NCBI RefSeq assembly: GCF_000716715.1
Contig: NZ_JNYJ01000025.1
Span: 1 to 64,000, forward strand
DNA length: 64,000 nucleotides
Source of the DNA: Dactylosporangium aurantiacum
Lineage (GTDB): Bacteria; Actinomycetota; Actinomycetes; Mycobacteriales; Micromonosporaceae
Reading direction: 5' to 3'
Shown here: one piece after another, positions 31,790 through 40,155 of the stretch
Numbering within the stretch: position 1 is the stretch's first letter
Layout of the letters: the number at the start of each line of letters is the position of its first letter
Position numbers and translations under genes: made by a program
The notes under the pieces: model-generated
Databases searched by the model: none
What the model was told of the DNA's origin: nothing
Seen by the model: only the letters and a program-made list of their open reading frames with translations

Positions 31790-33168
31790 CGGGTACCCCG
31801 CTGCGGGCGTACCTGGACGAGCACCGGGACACCGTCGTCGAGGAGCTGACCGGCTGGCTGCGGCTGCGCTCCGTGGCCGGCCTCCCGGAGCACCGGATCG
31901 ACCTGCAGCGCTCCGCGAACTGGCTGGCCGGGGCGCTGCGGGCGACCGGCCTGCCGACCGTCGAGGGGTGGTCCACGCCGGGCGGGCCCGCCGTCTACGG
32001 CGAGTGGTGCGCGGCGCCCGGCGCGCCGACGGTGCTGATCTACAGCCACCACGACGTACGTGCGGCCAAGGACGAACAATGGGAGGAGACCCCGCCGTTC
32101 GAACCCACGCTGCGCGACGGCTACCTGTACGGCCGCGGCGCCTCCGACGCCAAAGGGCAGGTCATCGCGCACATGTGGGCGCTGCGGGCGCACCTGGCCA
32201 CCACCGGCCGCGACGCGCCCGCGATCAACGTCAGGTTCCTCGTCGAGGGCGAGGAGGAGACCGGGTCCGCGCACCTGGCGGACCTGCTGCACGAGCACCG
32301 GCAGCGCCTCGACGCCGACCTGGTCGTGTACTCCGACACCCTGCTGTGGAGCGCCGAGCACCCGGCGGTGTGCATGAGCCTGCGCGGCGCGCTCAACGCC
32401 CAGCTGGAGATCCTCGGGCCGCTGCGGGACGTGCACAGCGGCGCGGTGTCCGGGCCGGCCCCGAACCCGGCGCTGGAGCTGGGCCGGGTCCTGGCGAAGC
32501 TGCACGACGACAAGGGCCGCGTCACGCTGCCCGGGTTCTACGACGACGTCGCCGAGCCGTCGCCGCGGGTCCAGGCGGAGCTGGCGGCGCTGCCGTTCAG
32601 CGACGAGGACTGGCTGCGGCGCACCGAGACCCGCAGCATCGGCGGTGAGGCCGGCTACCCGGTCCTGGAGCGGCTGTGGGCCCGCCCGGCGGCCGAGGTC
32701 ATCGCGCTGCTCGCCGGCGACCCCGTCGGCGCGTCCCGGGGTGCGGTGCCCGCCGTCGCCACCGCGTCGATGAGCATCCGCACCGTGCCCGACCAGCGCA
32801 TCATGGACGTCGCGGGGCAGCTGCGGCGCTGGGTCGCCGAGACCGTCGACGACCGGTTCGACTACCGGCTGGAGATCTCCGAGACGACCGCCCAGGAGCC
32901 GTACCGCACCCCGGACGACCTGCCGGCGGTCGCGGCCCTCGCCGCGGCGATGGGCGAGGAGTTCGGCGCGCCGGCCGGGCGGATGGGCAACGCCGGCGGC
33001 GGCCCCGCGCACCTGCTGGCGAGCACCCTCGGCGCGCCGGTCGTGTTCTTCGGTACCGGGCTGCCCGAGGACCGCTGGCACGACAGCGACGAACGGACCT
33101 CCGTCGACGTGCTGCTCAGCGGGGCGGCCACGCTGGCGAACCTGTGGGGGCGGCTGGCGGCCGGCTGA
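31786..33168 (+). CDS. M20-family dipeptidase/metallopeptidase
   Basis: The 460-residue enzyme follows the M20A/CPG2-like pattern of dipeptidases. The metal and catalytic motifs are YSHHDVRAAKD, YGRGASDAKGQ, FLVEGEEETGS and, in the lid, VHSGAVSGP. Residues near the end (GGGPAHLLASTLG and DERTSV) complete the site. It should remove an amino acid from a dipeptide or acylated amino acid. The GTG start overlaps the decarboxylase stop. Its last 53 bases overlap the convergent ctaG gene. Confidence 0.85.
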   Translation: MTGTPLRAYLDEHRDTVVEELTGWLRLRSVAGLPEHRIDLQRSANWLAGALRATGLPTVEGWSTPGGPAVYGEWCAAPGAPTVLIYSHHDVRAAKDEQWEETPPFEPTLRDGYLYGRGASDAKGQVIAHMWALRAHLATTGRDAPAINVRFLVEGEEETGSAHLADLLHEHRQRLDADLVVYSDTLLWSAEHPAVCMSLRGALNAQLEILGPLRDVHSGAVSGPAPNPALELGRVLAKLHDDKGRVTLPGFYDDVAEPSPRVQAELAALPFSDEDWLRRTETRSIGGEAGYPVLERLWARPAAEVIALLAGDPVGASRGAVPAVATASMSIRTVPDQRIMDVAGQLRRWVAETVDDRFDYRLEISETTAQEPYRTPDDLPAVAALAAAMGEEFGAPAGRMGNAGGGPAHLLASTLGAPVVFFGTGLPEDRWHDSDERTSVDVLLSGAATLANLWGRLAAG

Positions 33169-33898
33169 GCGTCCGGCCGGCGGCGCGGTACCACCGCAGG
33201 CCCAGCAGCACGAGCAGGACCAGGTCCAGCGCGTCGCCGCCGTAGTACATGAGCGCCGCCCCGCGCTGCGCCTCGCCCGCCGGGACCCCCGCGGTCGGGT
33301 GGGCGTACAGGACCTTCATGAGGATGCCGTGCGCGGCCATGAACGCGACCAGGGCGGCCGCCCGCACGGGCAGCGCGGCGCGGTGCGGCATCGGGTCGGG
33401 GCCGACCAGCACTGCCGTGAGCAGGCAGCCGGCGGCGAACACGTGCGCGTGCGCGAGCAGCCCGACCGTCGGGTCGGTGACGGCCACCCGGTACAGCGGC
33501 GTGGCGTACAGCAGCCACAGCCCGCCGGCATTGAGCAGCACGGCGGTCACCGGGTGCGTGAGGGCGGTCGCCGGTGCGCCGCGCAGCAGCCGCGACACGC
33601 GCCGGGCCCCGCCGGCCGGCAGGCCACGCAGCAGCAGCGTCACCGGCGCCGCGGCGCACACCAGCAGCGGCGCCAGCATGCCCAGCAGCAGGTGCCCGGC
33701 GCTGTGCGCGACGAACCCGCCGCGGGCCGGCGGGCCGAGGACCGCCCAGCCGGCCGCGCCGAGCCCCGCGAACCAGGTCGCCGTGCGCCACCACGGCCAG
33801 GGTCGGCGACGCCGCGGCAGGCACACCAGCGCGGGGTACCCGCACGCCCCGGCGAGCAGCAGCAGGGCGGGCAGGGCGACATGGTGGTGCTCATGCAC
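33116..33898 (-). CDS. ctaG: CtaG-family cytochrome c oxidase assembly protein
   Basis: The 260-residue membrane protein has about seven hydrophobic segments and the histidine-containing motifs of the caa3 CtaG family: GFVAHSAGHLLLGMLAPLL, LLAHAHVFAAGCLL and AAHGILMKVLYAH. Family members help deliver copper or assemble terminal oxidase. An N-terminal HEHHH could bind copper. The start is GTG and overlaps the DUF2243 stop by 8 nt. Its C-terminus overlaps the convergent M20 gene on the other strand by 53 bp. Confidence 0.85.
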   Translation of the reverse strand: MHEHHHVALPALLLLAGACGYPALVCLPRRRRPWPWWRTATWFAGLGAAGWAVLGPPARGGFVAHSAGHLLLGMLAPLLVCAAAPVTLLLRGLPAGGARRVSRLLRGAPATALTHPVTAVLLNAGGLWLLYATPLYRVAVTDPTVGLLAHAHVFAAGCLLTAVLVGPDPMPHRAALPVRAAALVAFMAAHGILMKVLYAHPTAGVPAGEAQRGAALMYYGGDALDLVLLVLLGLRWYRAAGRTLSRPPAAPTGSPAWPPR

Positions 33899-34379
33899 CG
33901 CGCGGGACCCGGCGCCGCAGCAGCCCCAGCCCGGCGACGATCATGACGGCGGCGAGCACGTTCCAGGTCCAGTCGTACACCGCGACGTCGGGCACGTACC
34001 GGATCTGGTGCAGCCGCAGCAGCTTGTGCTGGACCGTGCCGTCGTACAGCTGGAACCCGCCGGCGCCGAGCAGCAGCCCGGCGCACCAGCGGGCCGGCCG
34101 GACCGCCCGGCGGCGGCGCAGGTCGGCGAACAGGAACAGCCCCGCGACGGTGGCGAACCAGCCGAACGCGTGGAAGATCCCGTCGGAGACCAGGCCGGCC
34201 GCCGGGGTGCCGCGGTCGTAGAAGTGGTGCCAGTGCAGCAGCTGGTGGAACACCGTCTCGTCGACGAACGCGGCGACCCCTACGCCGAGCAGCGCCCCCG
34301 AGACGATGTTCCGGCCAACCTCCCCCGCTCCCCCGGTCCCCCCGGTCCCCCTGTCCACCCCTGCGGCCCCGGCGCTCAT
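33891..34379 (-). CDS. DUF2243 membrane protein
   Basis: The 162-residue protein has four membrane segments and the conserved motif of DUF2243: FVDETVFHQLLHWHHFYD (about residues 38-55), with DGIFHAFGWF and YDGTVQHKLLRLHQ further on. The histidines in the membrane suggest metal or heme contact. DUF2243 genes commonly sit beside ctaG in actinomycetes, as here, which suggests a shared role in oxidase biogenesis; this is inferred. ATGA overlap with the dehydrogenase upstream. Confidence 0.8.
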   Translation of the reverse strand: MSAGAAGVDRGTGGTGGAGEVGRNIVSGALLGVGVAAFVDETVFHQLLHWHHFYDRGTPAAGLVSDGIFHAFGWFATVAGLFLFADLRRRRAVRPARWCAGLLLGAGGFQLYDGTVQHKLLRLHQIRYVPDVAVYDWTWNVLAAVMIVAGLGLLRRRVPRGA

Positions 34380-35545
34380 GGGGTGAAGACGGTGCGGACG
34401 CAGCCGTCGGCCTTGTCCTTGAAGATGTCGTAGCCGCGCTGGCCGTCGTCCAGCGGCATCATGTGCGTGGCCAGGTGCTCGGTCACCAGCTCGCCGCGCG
34501 CCATGCGCTCCAGCAGCATCGGGATGTAGCGCTGCCCGTGCATCTGCGCGCCGCGGACCGTGAGGCCCTTGTTCATCACCGCGCCGAGCGGGAACTTGTC
34601 GACGGCGCCGGCGAACACGCCGAGCACGAACACGGTGCCGCCCTTACGGCAGTGGTAGATCGCGGCGCGCAGCGGGGCGGTGCGGTCGGTCTGCAGCCGC
34701 AGCTGCTGCTTGACCATGTCGTAGGCGCCCTGCGGCCCGGGGGCGTGCGCTTCCATGCCGACGGCCTCGATGCACACGTCGGGTCCCCGCCCGCCGGTGC
34801 GCTCCAGCAGCTCCGCGCCGATGTCGTCGCGCTCGTAGTTGAGCGTCTCGGCGCCGACGTACCGGGCCGTCATCGCCAGCCGGTAGTCGAACCGGTCGAT
34901 GCAGATGACCCGCTCGGCGCCCAGCAGGATCGCCGCGCGGGCCGCCATCTGGCCGACGGCGCCGGCGCCCCAGACGGCGACGATGTCGCCCGGCCGCACC
35001 CCGCCGAGGTCCGCGCCCATCCAGCCGGTCGCGGCGGAGTCCGACGCGAACAGCGCCCGCGTGTCGCTGACGCCGTCGGGGACGGTGAACGCGCCGACGT
35101 CGGCGAACGGCACCCGCACGTACTCGGCGTGGCTGCCGGCGTTGCCACCCATCGCGTGGGAGTAGCCGAAGCAGCCGCCGGGCGCGGCGCCCCACAGCCG
35201 CTCGGTGATCGCCGGGTTGGTGTTGCCGTTGTCGCACAGCGAGAACTCCTGGCGCTGGCAGTACCAGCACCGCCCGCAGGCGATGAACGACGACACCACG
35301 ACCCGGTCGCCGACGGTGTGCCGGCGCACCCCGGCGCCGACCTCGACGACGTCACCGAGGAACTCGTGGCCGAGCACGTCACCCTGCCGCATGAACGGGA
35401 TGTACCCGCCGAGCAGGTGCAGGTCCGAGCCGCAGGTGACGCTCTGCCGGACCCGGACGATCACGTCGCCGCTGTTGCGGATCCGCGGGTCGGGGACGTC
35501 CCGGGTGCCGACCTTGTTGACGCCCTCCCAGCACAGTGCCTTCAC
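34376..35545 (-). CDS. Zinc-dependent alcohol dehydrogenase of the formaldehyde dehydrogenase type
   Basis: The 389-residue enzyme has a catalytic zinc site (VTCGSDLHLLGG and LGHEFLGDVVEVG), a four-cysteine structural zinc loop (CGRCWYCQRQEFSLC, about residues 91-105) and a Rossmann motif WGAGAVGQMAAR. The insert with AHAPGPQGAYDMVKQQ (near residues 267-282) is typical of glutathione-independent formaldehyde dehydrogenase relatives. Substrate remains unproven. GTG start overlaps the upstream stop. Its position in a sigma-B-type operon suggests aldehyde or alcohol detoxification during stress. Confidence 0.85.
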   Translation of the reverse strand: MKALCWEGVNKVGTRDVPDPRIRNSGDVIVRVRQSVTCGSDLHLLGGYIPFMRQGDVLGHEFLGDVVEVGAGVRRHTVGDRVVVSSFIACGRCWYCQRQEFSLCDNGNTNPAITERLWGAAPGGCFGYSHAMGGNAGSHAEYVRVPFADVGAFTVPDGVSDTRALFASDSAATGWMGADLGGVRPGDIVAVWGAGAVGQMAARAAILLGAERVICIDRFDYRLAMTARYVGAETLNYERDDIGAELLERTGGRGPDVCIEAVGMEAHAPGPQGAYDMVKQQLRLQTDRTAPLRAAIYHCRKGGTVFVLGVFAGAVDKFPLGAVMNKGLTVRGAQMHGQRYIPMLLERMARGELVTEHLATHMMPLDDGQRGYDIFKDKADGCVRTVFTP

Positions 35546-36009
35546 AGCCGGCCCTCCTCACGGCCGTGGCGGGTCGCGTACGCCAGCGGCGCGCCCGTCA
35601 GCGTCCGGTCGGTCGTCGGCGGCGCGTCGGGCAGCAGCACCTCGCCGACCTCGGCGAGGGACCGCGCCTCGCGCAGCGCCCGCCGGATCGCCCGCACCGG
35701 GTCGTCGTCGCGCAGCTTGCCGAGCGCCTTGGCCGGGCCGGCCGGCTCCGGCCCGGTCATCCTGACCGCAAGCTCGGTGCCGTGGTCGCCGGGCGCGGGC
35801 CGGATCCGGACCTCGACGGGGAAGCCGAGCTCGTCCAGCGGTGGCGGTTTCGCGCCGAGCCGCTCGGGTGAGCAGTTCACGGTGATGCTGTGCCAGCGGG
35901 CGCGGCCGTCGTCGCCGGTGGTGGCCGGCCGGCGCAGCATCCGCCGGCCGGCCACCACCCCGGCGCCGCCGACGGCGACCGCGGTGATCCCGAGCAGTGT
36001 GCGGTTCAT
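35542..36009 (-). CDS. Hypothetical protein with N-terminal anchor
   Basis: The 155-residue protein has one N-terminal hydrophobic segment (LLGITAVAVGGAGVVAG) and a soluble domain with WHSITVNCSPERL, VEVRIRPAPGDHGTELAVR and SLAEVGEVLLPDAPPTT. Similar proteins often precede zinc alcohol dehydrogenases in actinomycetes; the domain faintly resembles the SRPBCC/cyclase fold, but I cannot assign it. GGAGGTGCG precedes the ATG. It overlaps the dehydrogenase by 4 nt. Confidence 0.65.
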   Translation of the reverse strand: MNRTLLGITAVAVGGAGVVAGRRMLRRPATTGDDGRARWHSITVNCSPERLGAKPPPLDELGFPVEVRIRPAPGDHGTELAVRMTGPEPAGPAKALGKLRDDDPVRAIRRALREARSLAEVGEVLLPDAPPTTDRTLTGAPLAYATRHGREEGRL

Positions 36010-36037
36010 CGCACCTCCAGATGTCGCTGGTGTCCGG

Positions 36038-36235
36038 TCAGGCGCCGGTCGTCGCGAGCACGTCCACCGGCGTCGGTGTCACCGCCAGCACCTGGCGGGC
36101 GTAGGCGGCGGTCGGGCACGGCGCGGGCCGCCCGCAGCGCGCGCAGGCGCCGGCCATGGGGTCGGCGTCGTGGCGGTCCAGCAGCTCCGCGGCGGTCAGG
36201 GCGAGCGTGCTGCCGGGCCGGACGATGTATGTCAC
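36038..36235 (-). CDS. Small cysteine-containing protein
   Basis: The 65-residue protein has a central CARCGRPAPCPT (about residues 35-46), a possible zinc knuckle or redox motif, flanked by a helix with LTAAELLDRHDAD. I do not recognise a family. AGGAGC lies 6 nt before the GTG start, which decides against the longer in-frame version. It is the first gene after the sigma-B-type promoter at 36309-36333 and leads the dehydrogenase-DUF2243-CtaG operon. Confidence 0.6.
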   Translation of the reverse strand: MTYIVRPGSTLALTAAELLDRHDADPMAGACARCGRPAPCPTAAYARQVLAVTPTPVDVLATTGA

Positions 36236-36308
36236 TGGTGCTCCTGAGGCGTGTTCCGAGGGGTGGCCCACCGCATTTACGGCGGTGGACGCGTCGTCCC
36301 GGCGCTCT

Positions 36309-36333
36309 CTACCCGGCCTCACCGGCCCTGAAC
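36309..36333 (-). promoter_or_regulatory. Sigma-B-type promoter of the dehydrogenase-CtaG operon
   Basis: On the minus strand GTTC (36333-36330), 15 nt, GGGTAG (36314-36309). It points to the five-gene run ending with ctaG; the leader would be about 70 nt. Confidence 0.6.
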
Positions 36334-36344
36334 CAAACCGGCAT

Positions 36345-36368
36345 GTTTACCCCCGGCGATGCCGGTAA
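36345..36368 (+). promoter_or_regulatory. Weaker sigma-B-like promoter of the catalase-like gene
   Basis: GTTT (36345-36348), 14 nt, CGGTAA (36363-36368); one mismatch in the GGGTA core. The ATG follows 10 nt later, so the message would be leaderless or nearly so. Confidence 0.35.
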
Positions 36369-36378
36369 GCCTGCGGTG

Positions 36379-37161
36379 ATGGACGTCGTCGAATCGGTCG
36401 GCGGGACCGTGTCGCGGTGGCGCGGCGGGCGGATCCTGCATCCCCGCGGCCGGACCTTCACCGCACAGCTGCGGGTGTACGGGTCGGCCGGCCGCACATG
36501 GGGCTCGCCGCTGCTGGACGGGCTGCCGGACGGGCATCGGCGGCGGCCGTGCCGGTTCCGGGCGACGGTGCGGCTGTCGAAGGGCGGCGGCACCCCGGTC
36601 GGCGTCCCGGACGTGCTGGGCCTGGCGGTGCGGGTGCACGACGACCGCGACGGCGACGCGGACCTGCTGCTGTCCAGCACCACGCGGCTACCGGTGCTGC
36701 GGCACCTGCCGGTGCCGGCGTTCACGTTCGACGGCACCCCGTTCGGGTCGCTGCTGGCGTACCGGGCCGGCGCCGGGCAGCGGCTGTACTTCGGCGCCGT
36801 CGGGCACGGCGACGCCGGCGACTTCCGGTTCCACCTGTCGGCGCGGGCCCCGGGCGGGCCGTGGCTGACGTTCGCGGTCCTGCACCTGGGTCCGCCGCTG
36901 CCGCCGGCCGACGACACCCGCATCGCCTTCGACCCGACCGTGTCCCGCCGCGACGACCTGCGGGTCACCGGCGTGGTGCAGCGCCTGCGGGGCGTCGCGT
37001 ACCGCGCCTCGCAGCACGGCCGCCCGGCGCAGCCGCAGCGGGCCGGCGGGGTGACGGAGTCCGTCGCCGGATCGCGTCCTCAGTGGACGGTGGCGGTGGA
37101 CAGCACGGCCGAGACCGCCGCCAGGACCTCCCCCGGGGTGACCCGCAGCAACGCCGGGTGA
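36379..37161 (+). CDS. Catalase-superfamily-like protein of unknown activity
   Basis: The 260-residue protein contains FRATVRLSKGGGTPVGVPDV and VLGLAVRVHDD (about residues 55-88), which resemble the RFSKGxGxPxxxPDVxGxAxR pattern of small catalase-related proteins. A LLAYRAGAGQRLYFGAVG segment and FRFHLSARAPGGPWLTFAVL follow. The catalytic histidine and proximal tyrosine of true catalases are not obvious, so peroxide removal is only a possibility. The last 82 bases overlap the GT9 gene on the opposite strand, and that tail is low in conserved-looking features. Confidence 0.55.
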   Translation: MDVVESVGGTVSRWRGGRILHPRGRTFTAQLRVYGSAGRTWGSPLLDGLPDGHRRRPCRFRATVRLSKGGGTPVGVPDVLGLAVRVHDDRDGDADLLLSSTTRLPVLRHLPVPAFTFDGTPFGSLLAYRAGAGQRLYFGAVGHGDAGDFRFHLSARAPGGPWLTFAVLHLGPPLPPADDTRIAFDPTVSRRDDLRVTGVVQRLRGVAYRASQHGRPAQPQRAGGVTESVAGSRPQWTVAVDSTAETAARTSPGVTRSNAG

Positions 37162-38033
37162 GGCTCGCGGCCCGGGGTGTCGCCGGGTTCGGCGACGGTG
37201 CCGTGCCAGATGGCGCGGTGCCACGGTCGGGTGGCCGGCGGGCCCCACCGCTGCGGGGACATCGGACCGAACAGCACCACCGACGGGGTGCGGAACGCGG
37301 TCGCCAGGTGCGCGACCCCGGTGTCGCCGCTGACGAGCAGCCGGGCACGGGCGATGACGGCGGCGAGCTCGCCGAGCCCGGTACGCCCGGCGAGGACCGC
37401 CGACCGGTCGAGCCCGGCCGCCGTGGCGACGGCGTGCGCGGCCGCCTCCTCGCCGGGGCCGCCGGTGAGCACGACCTGGTGGCCGTCGGCGGCGAGCTGC
37501 CGGGCGACGGCGGCGAACCGGTCGACCGGCCACCGGCGCCGGCCGGACTTCGCGCCCGGGTGCACGACGCTCACCCCGACGGGTGCCGGGTGCCCCGGGG
37601 GCGCCAGGTCCAGGTCGGTGCGGTCGGCGGGGATGCCGTACCAGTGCAGCAGCCGGCACCAGCGGTCCACCTCGTGCTCGTCGTCGCACCAGTGCGGGCC
37701 GTCGTGGTGCCCGGCGGGTGGGCAGGCGAAGGCGAGCAGCCGCCCGGGGGCCGCGGCCCGCAGCAGCCGGTGTGACTGCGGGCCGCGGCCGTGCAGGTTG
37801 ACCGCCAGCTCGGGCGGCGGCCCGTCCCAGGTGCGGGGCGTGAGGTCCTCGACCGGCAGCTGCGCGTCGACGGCCTCGACAAGGTCGACCAGCGGTGCCA
37901 GCCAGGCCGGCGCGGCGAGGGTGAGCCGGTGGCGCGGGAACGCCGCCCGCAGCCCGCGCAGCGCCGGCACCGCCGTGGCGAGGTCGCCGATGCCGAGCGC
38001 GCGCAGCACGAGCAGGCCGGGTGACCGGCTCAC
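37080..38033 (-). CDS. Glycosyltransferase family 9 (heptosyltransferase-like)
   Basis: The 317-residue protein has the GT9/GT-B layout. The N-terminus reads LLVLRALGIGDLATAVPALRG, a linker VSVVHPGAKSGRRRWPVDRF starts the donor domain, and VSGDTGVAHLATAFRTPSVV supplies the nucleotide-sugar site. Proteins of this type transfer heptose from an ADP-heptose donor. The stop overlaps nothing downstream on its strand, but 82 bp overlap the convergent catalase-like gene. The GTG start overlaps the SDR stop, which makes this the last of nine coupled genes. Confidence 0.85.
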   Translation of the reverse strand: MSRSPGLLVLRALGIGDLATAVPALRGLRAAFPRHRLTLAAPAWLAPLVDLVEAVDAQLPVEDLTPRTWDGPPPELAVNLHGRGPQSHRLLRAAAPGRLLAFACPPAGHHDGPHWCDDEHEVDRWCRLLHWYGIPADRTDLDLAPPGHPAPVGVSVVHPGAKSGRRRWPVDRFAAVARQLAADGHQVVLTGGPGEEAAAHAVATAAGLDRSAVLAGRTGLGELAAVIARARLLVSGDTGVAHLATAFRTPSVVLFGPMSPQRWGPPATRPWHRAIWHGTVAEPGDTPGREPHPALLRVTPGEVLAAVSAVLSTATVH

Positions 38034-38719
38034 GGGTAGGAGGTCTCCGTCTCGGCGCAGACCACCAGCTCCCGCACCGCGCAGCCGGCGGGCTGGCTGA
38101 GCGCGAACATGATGGCGGCGGCGACGTTCGCCGGGTCGTTGAGCACCGCGTCGGGTCCGGGCTTGTACTGCGCGTCGCGGTCGTCGAAGAACTTCGTGCG
38201 CATGCCGCCGGGCACGACGAGGGTGACGCCGACGTCGCCGGCCAGCTCGGCGGCGAGCGCGCGGGTGAAGCCGACGACGCCGAACTTGGCCGCGCAGTAG
38301 GCGGTGGCGTCGCTGACGGCCTTGACGCCGAGCGTCGAGGCGACGGTGACGACGGTGCCGTGGGTCTGGCGCAGCGCGGGCACGGCGGCGCGGATGACGG
38401 CGGCGGTGGCGAACAGGTCGACGGCGACGATGCGCTCCCACACGTCGCCGGGCACGTCCTCGAGGCGGCCCGGCACGTCCATGCCGGCCGCGGTGACGAC
38501 GCCGTGCAGCCCGCCGGCGTTCTCGACGACCTGCCGGGTCGCGGCCTCGGCGGCGCGGGTGTCGGCGAGGTCGCACTCGACCCACGGCACCCCGTCGGCC
38601 GGCGCGTGCCGGTCGACGACGAACGGCCGCCCGCCGGACTTGGTGACCGCGGTGACGACTGCGGCGCCGAGGCCGCTGGCGCCGCCGGTGACGAGGATGG
38701 CCGGTCCTGCCTGTGTCAT
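38030..38719 (-). CDS. Short-chain dehydrogenase/reductase of the heptose operon
   Basis: The 229-residue protein is a classical SDR with TGGASGLGAAVV (cofactor loop), VTAAGM and active-site YCAAK (Y-x3-K). It is the short classical type, not the extended epimerase HldD. Its substrate is presumably a sugar or sugar nucleotide of the cluster, but this is inferred from position only. GGAGC precedes the ATG. It overlaps hldE and the GT9 gene by 4 nt each. Confidence 0.8.
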   Translation of the reverse strand: MTQAGPAILVTGGASGLGAAVVTAVTKSGGRPFVVDRHAPADGVPWVECDLADTRAAEAATRQVVENAGGLHGVVTAAGMDVPGRLEDVPGDVWERIVAVDLFATAAVIRAAVPALRQTHGTVVTVASTLGVKAVSDATAYCAAKFGVVGFTRALAAELAGDVGVTLVVPGGMRTKFFDDRDAQYKPGPDAVLNDPANVAAAIMFALSQPAGCAVRELVVCAETETSYP

Positions 38720-40155
38720 ACGTGCTCCTTCGAACGTCGGGTCTGTGCGGTGGTGATGAGCCGGGTGGTGGAGCGCCCGGCGAGGTACGGCACGATGACC
38801 GTCTGCCCGCCGTAGCGCTGGACAACCTCGCTTTCGGGCAGGTCCGGGCCGCCGTCGGCGTAGTCGCCGCCCTTGACCCAGATGTCGGGGCGCAGCCAGG
38901 TCAGCAGCGTGGCCGGGGTCGGCTCGTCGAACACGACGACGGCGTCGACGCAGCCGAGCGCGGCCAGCAGCCTGGCCCGGTCGTCCTGCGGGTTGAGCGG
39001 CCGGTCGGGGCCTTTGAGCGCCCGGACCCCGGCGTCGGAGTTGAGGCACACGACGAGGCAGTCGCCGAGCCGGCGGGCCGCCTCGAGGGTGGCGACGTGC
39101 CCGGCGTGCAGCAGGTCGAAGCAGCCGCCGGTGGCGACGACGGTGCCGCCGCGGGCGCGTACGTCGGCGATGATCCGGCCGGCCTCCCGCGGGCCGACCG
39201 GCACTGCCGACGCCGAGGGCTGCGCCGCCACCCCGGCGGGGTCACCCGCCGGGGTGGCGGCGGGTGCGGCGAGGGCGGTGGTCACGCCGCCGGCCGCGAC
39301 GTAGGCGGTGGCCTCCGCGACGGCCTCCTGCACTGCCTCGGACACCAGGGCGCCGCGGGCCAGGGCGAGCGCGGCGGTGGCGGCGAAGCGGTCCCCGGCG
39401 CCGCACGTGTCGCCGCCGGCCGCGGCCGGCGGCGGCACCACGAGCGGGGTCGGGCCGGACTGGCACAGCACCGCGCCGTCGGCGCCCATCGTCACCGCGA
39501 TCGCCGCGCTGCGCCACCGGTCGCGCAGCGCCCGGCCGCCGCGCACCGCCGTGGACAGGCGGGTGCCGTTGCCGGCATCGCCGGACAGCGCCCGGACCTC
39601 GGCCAGGTTCGGGGTGGTGAGGCGGGCGCCGTGGACGGGGGCGGCGCCGTTGGGGTGGGGGTCCCACACGATCGGGGCGGCCGCGGCGGCCAGGGCGGCG
39701 CGGACCGCCGGCTGCCGGGTCACGCCGCGGCCGTAGTCGCTGACGAGGATCGCCGCCGCGTCCGCGAGCACGGCGAGGGTGGCGGCCGGCGGCTCGCCCG
39801 GGTCCTGCTGCGGCCCGCCGCGGTCCAGCCGCAGCAGCACCTGCCCGTGCGCGCGCAGCCGCATCTTCTGCGGGGTGGCGCCCGGCAGGTCCATCGCGTA
39901 CACGGTGACGCCGGCGGCGGCGAGCAGCGCGCAGAGCCGGGCGCCGGCCGCGTCCTCGGCGATCGCGGTCACCAGGGCGACCCGGTGGCCGGCCCGGGCG
40001 GCGAGCAGCGCGGCGAGTCCCGCGCCGCCGGGCCGCTCGGTCGCCGTGTGCTCGTCGAGCACCGGCGCGGGCGCGTCCGGGCACACCCGGGCGACGGTGC
40101 CGTCCACGTCGCGGTCCAGCAGCGTGTCACCGACGACGACCAGCAGTTCGTTCAT
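38716..40155 (-). CDS. hldE: Bifunctional heptose-7-phosphate kinase / heptose-1-phosphate adenylyltransferase HldE
   Basis: The 479-residue protein joins a PfkB kinase (about residues 1-305, with GDTLLDRDVDG at the start and GGDTCGAGDRFAATAAL as anion hole and base) to a nucleotidyltransferase (about residues 335-479, with TGGCFDLLHAGHVATLEAAR carrying the H-x-G-H site). Together they turn D-glycero-manno-heptose 7-phosphate into the 1,7-bisphosphate and, after GmhB, into ADP-heptose. Domain order and length match HldE/RfaE. An alanine-rich linker joins the halves. ATGA overlaps link it to gmhA and the SDR gene. Confidence 0.92.
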   Translation of the reverse strand: MNELLVVVGDTLLDRDVDGTVARVCPDAPAPVLDEHTATERPGGAGLAALLAARAGHRVALVTAIAEDAAGARLCALLAAAGVTVYAMDLPGATPQKMRLRAHGQVLLRLDRGGPQQDPGEPPAATLAVLADAAAILVSDYGRGVTRQPAVRAALAAAAAPIVWDPHPNGAAPVHGARLTTPNLAEVRALSGDAGNGTRLSTAVRGGRALRDRWRSAAIAVTMGADGAVLCQSGPTPLVVPPPAAAGGDTCGAGDRFAATAALALARGALVSEAVQEAVAEATAYVAAGGVTTALAAPAATPAGDPAGVAAQPSASAVPVGPREAGRIIADVRARGGTVVATGGCFDLLHAGHVATLEAARRLGDCLVVCLNSDAGVRALKGPDRPLNPQDDRARLLAALGCVDAVVVFDEPTPATLLTWLRPDIWVKGGDYADGGPDLPESEVVQRYGGQTVIVPYLAGRSTTRLITTAQTRRSKEHV

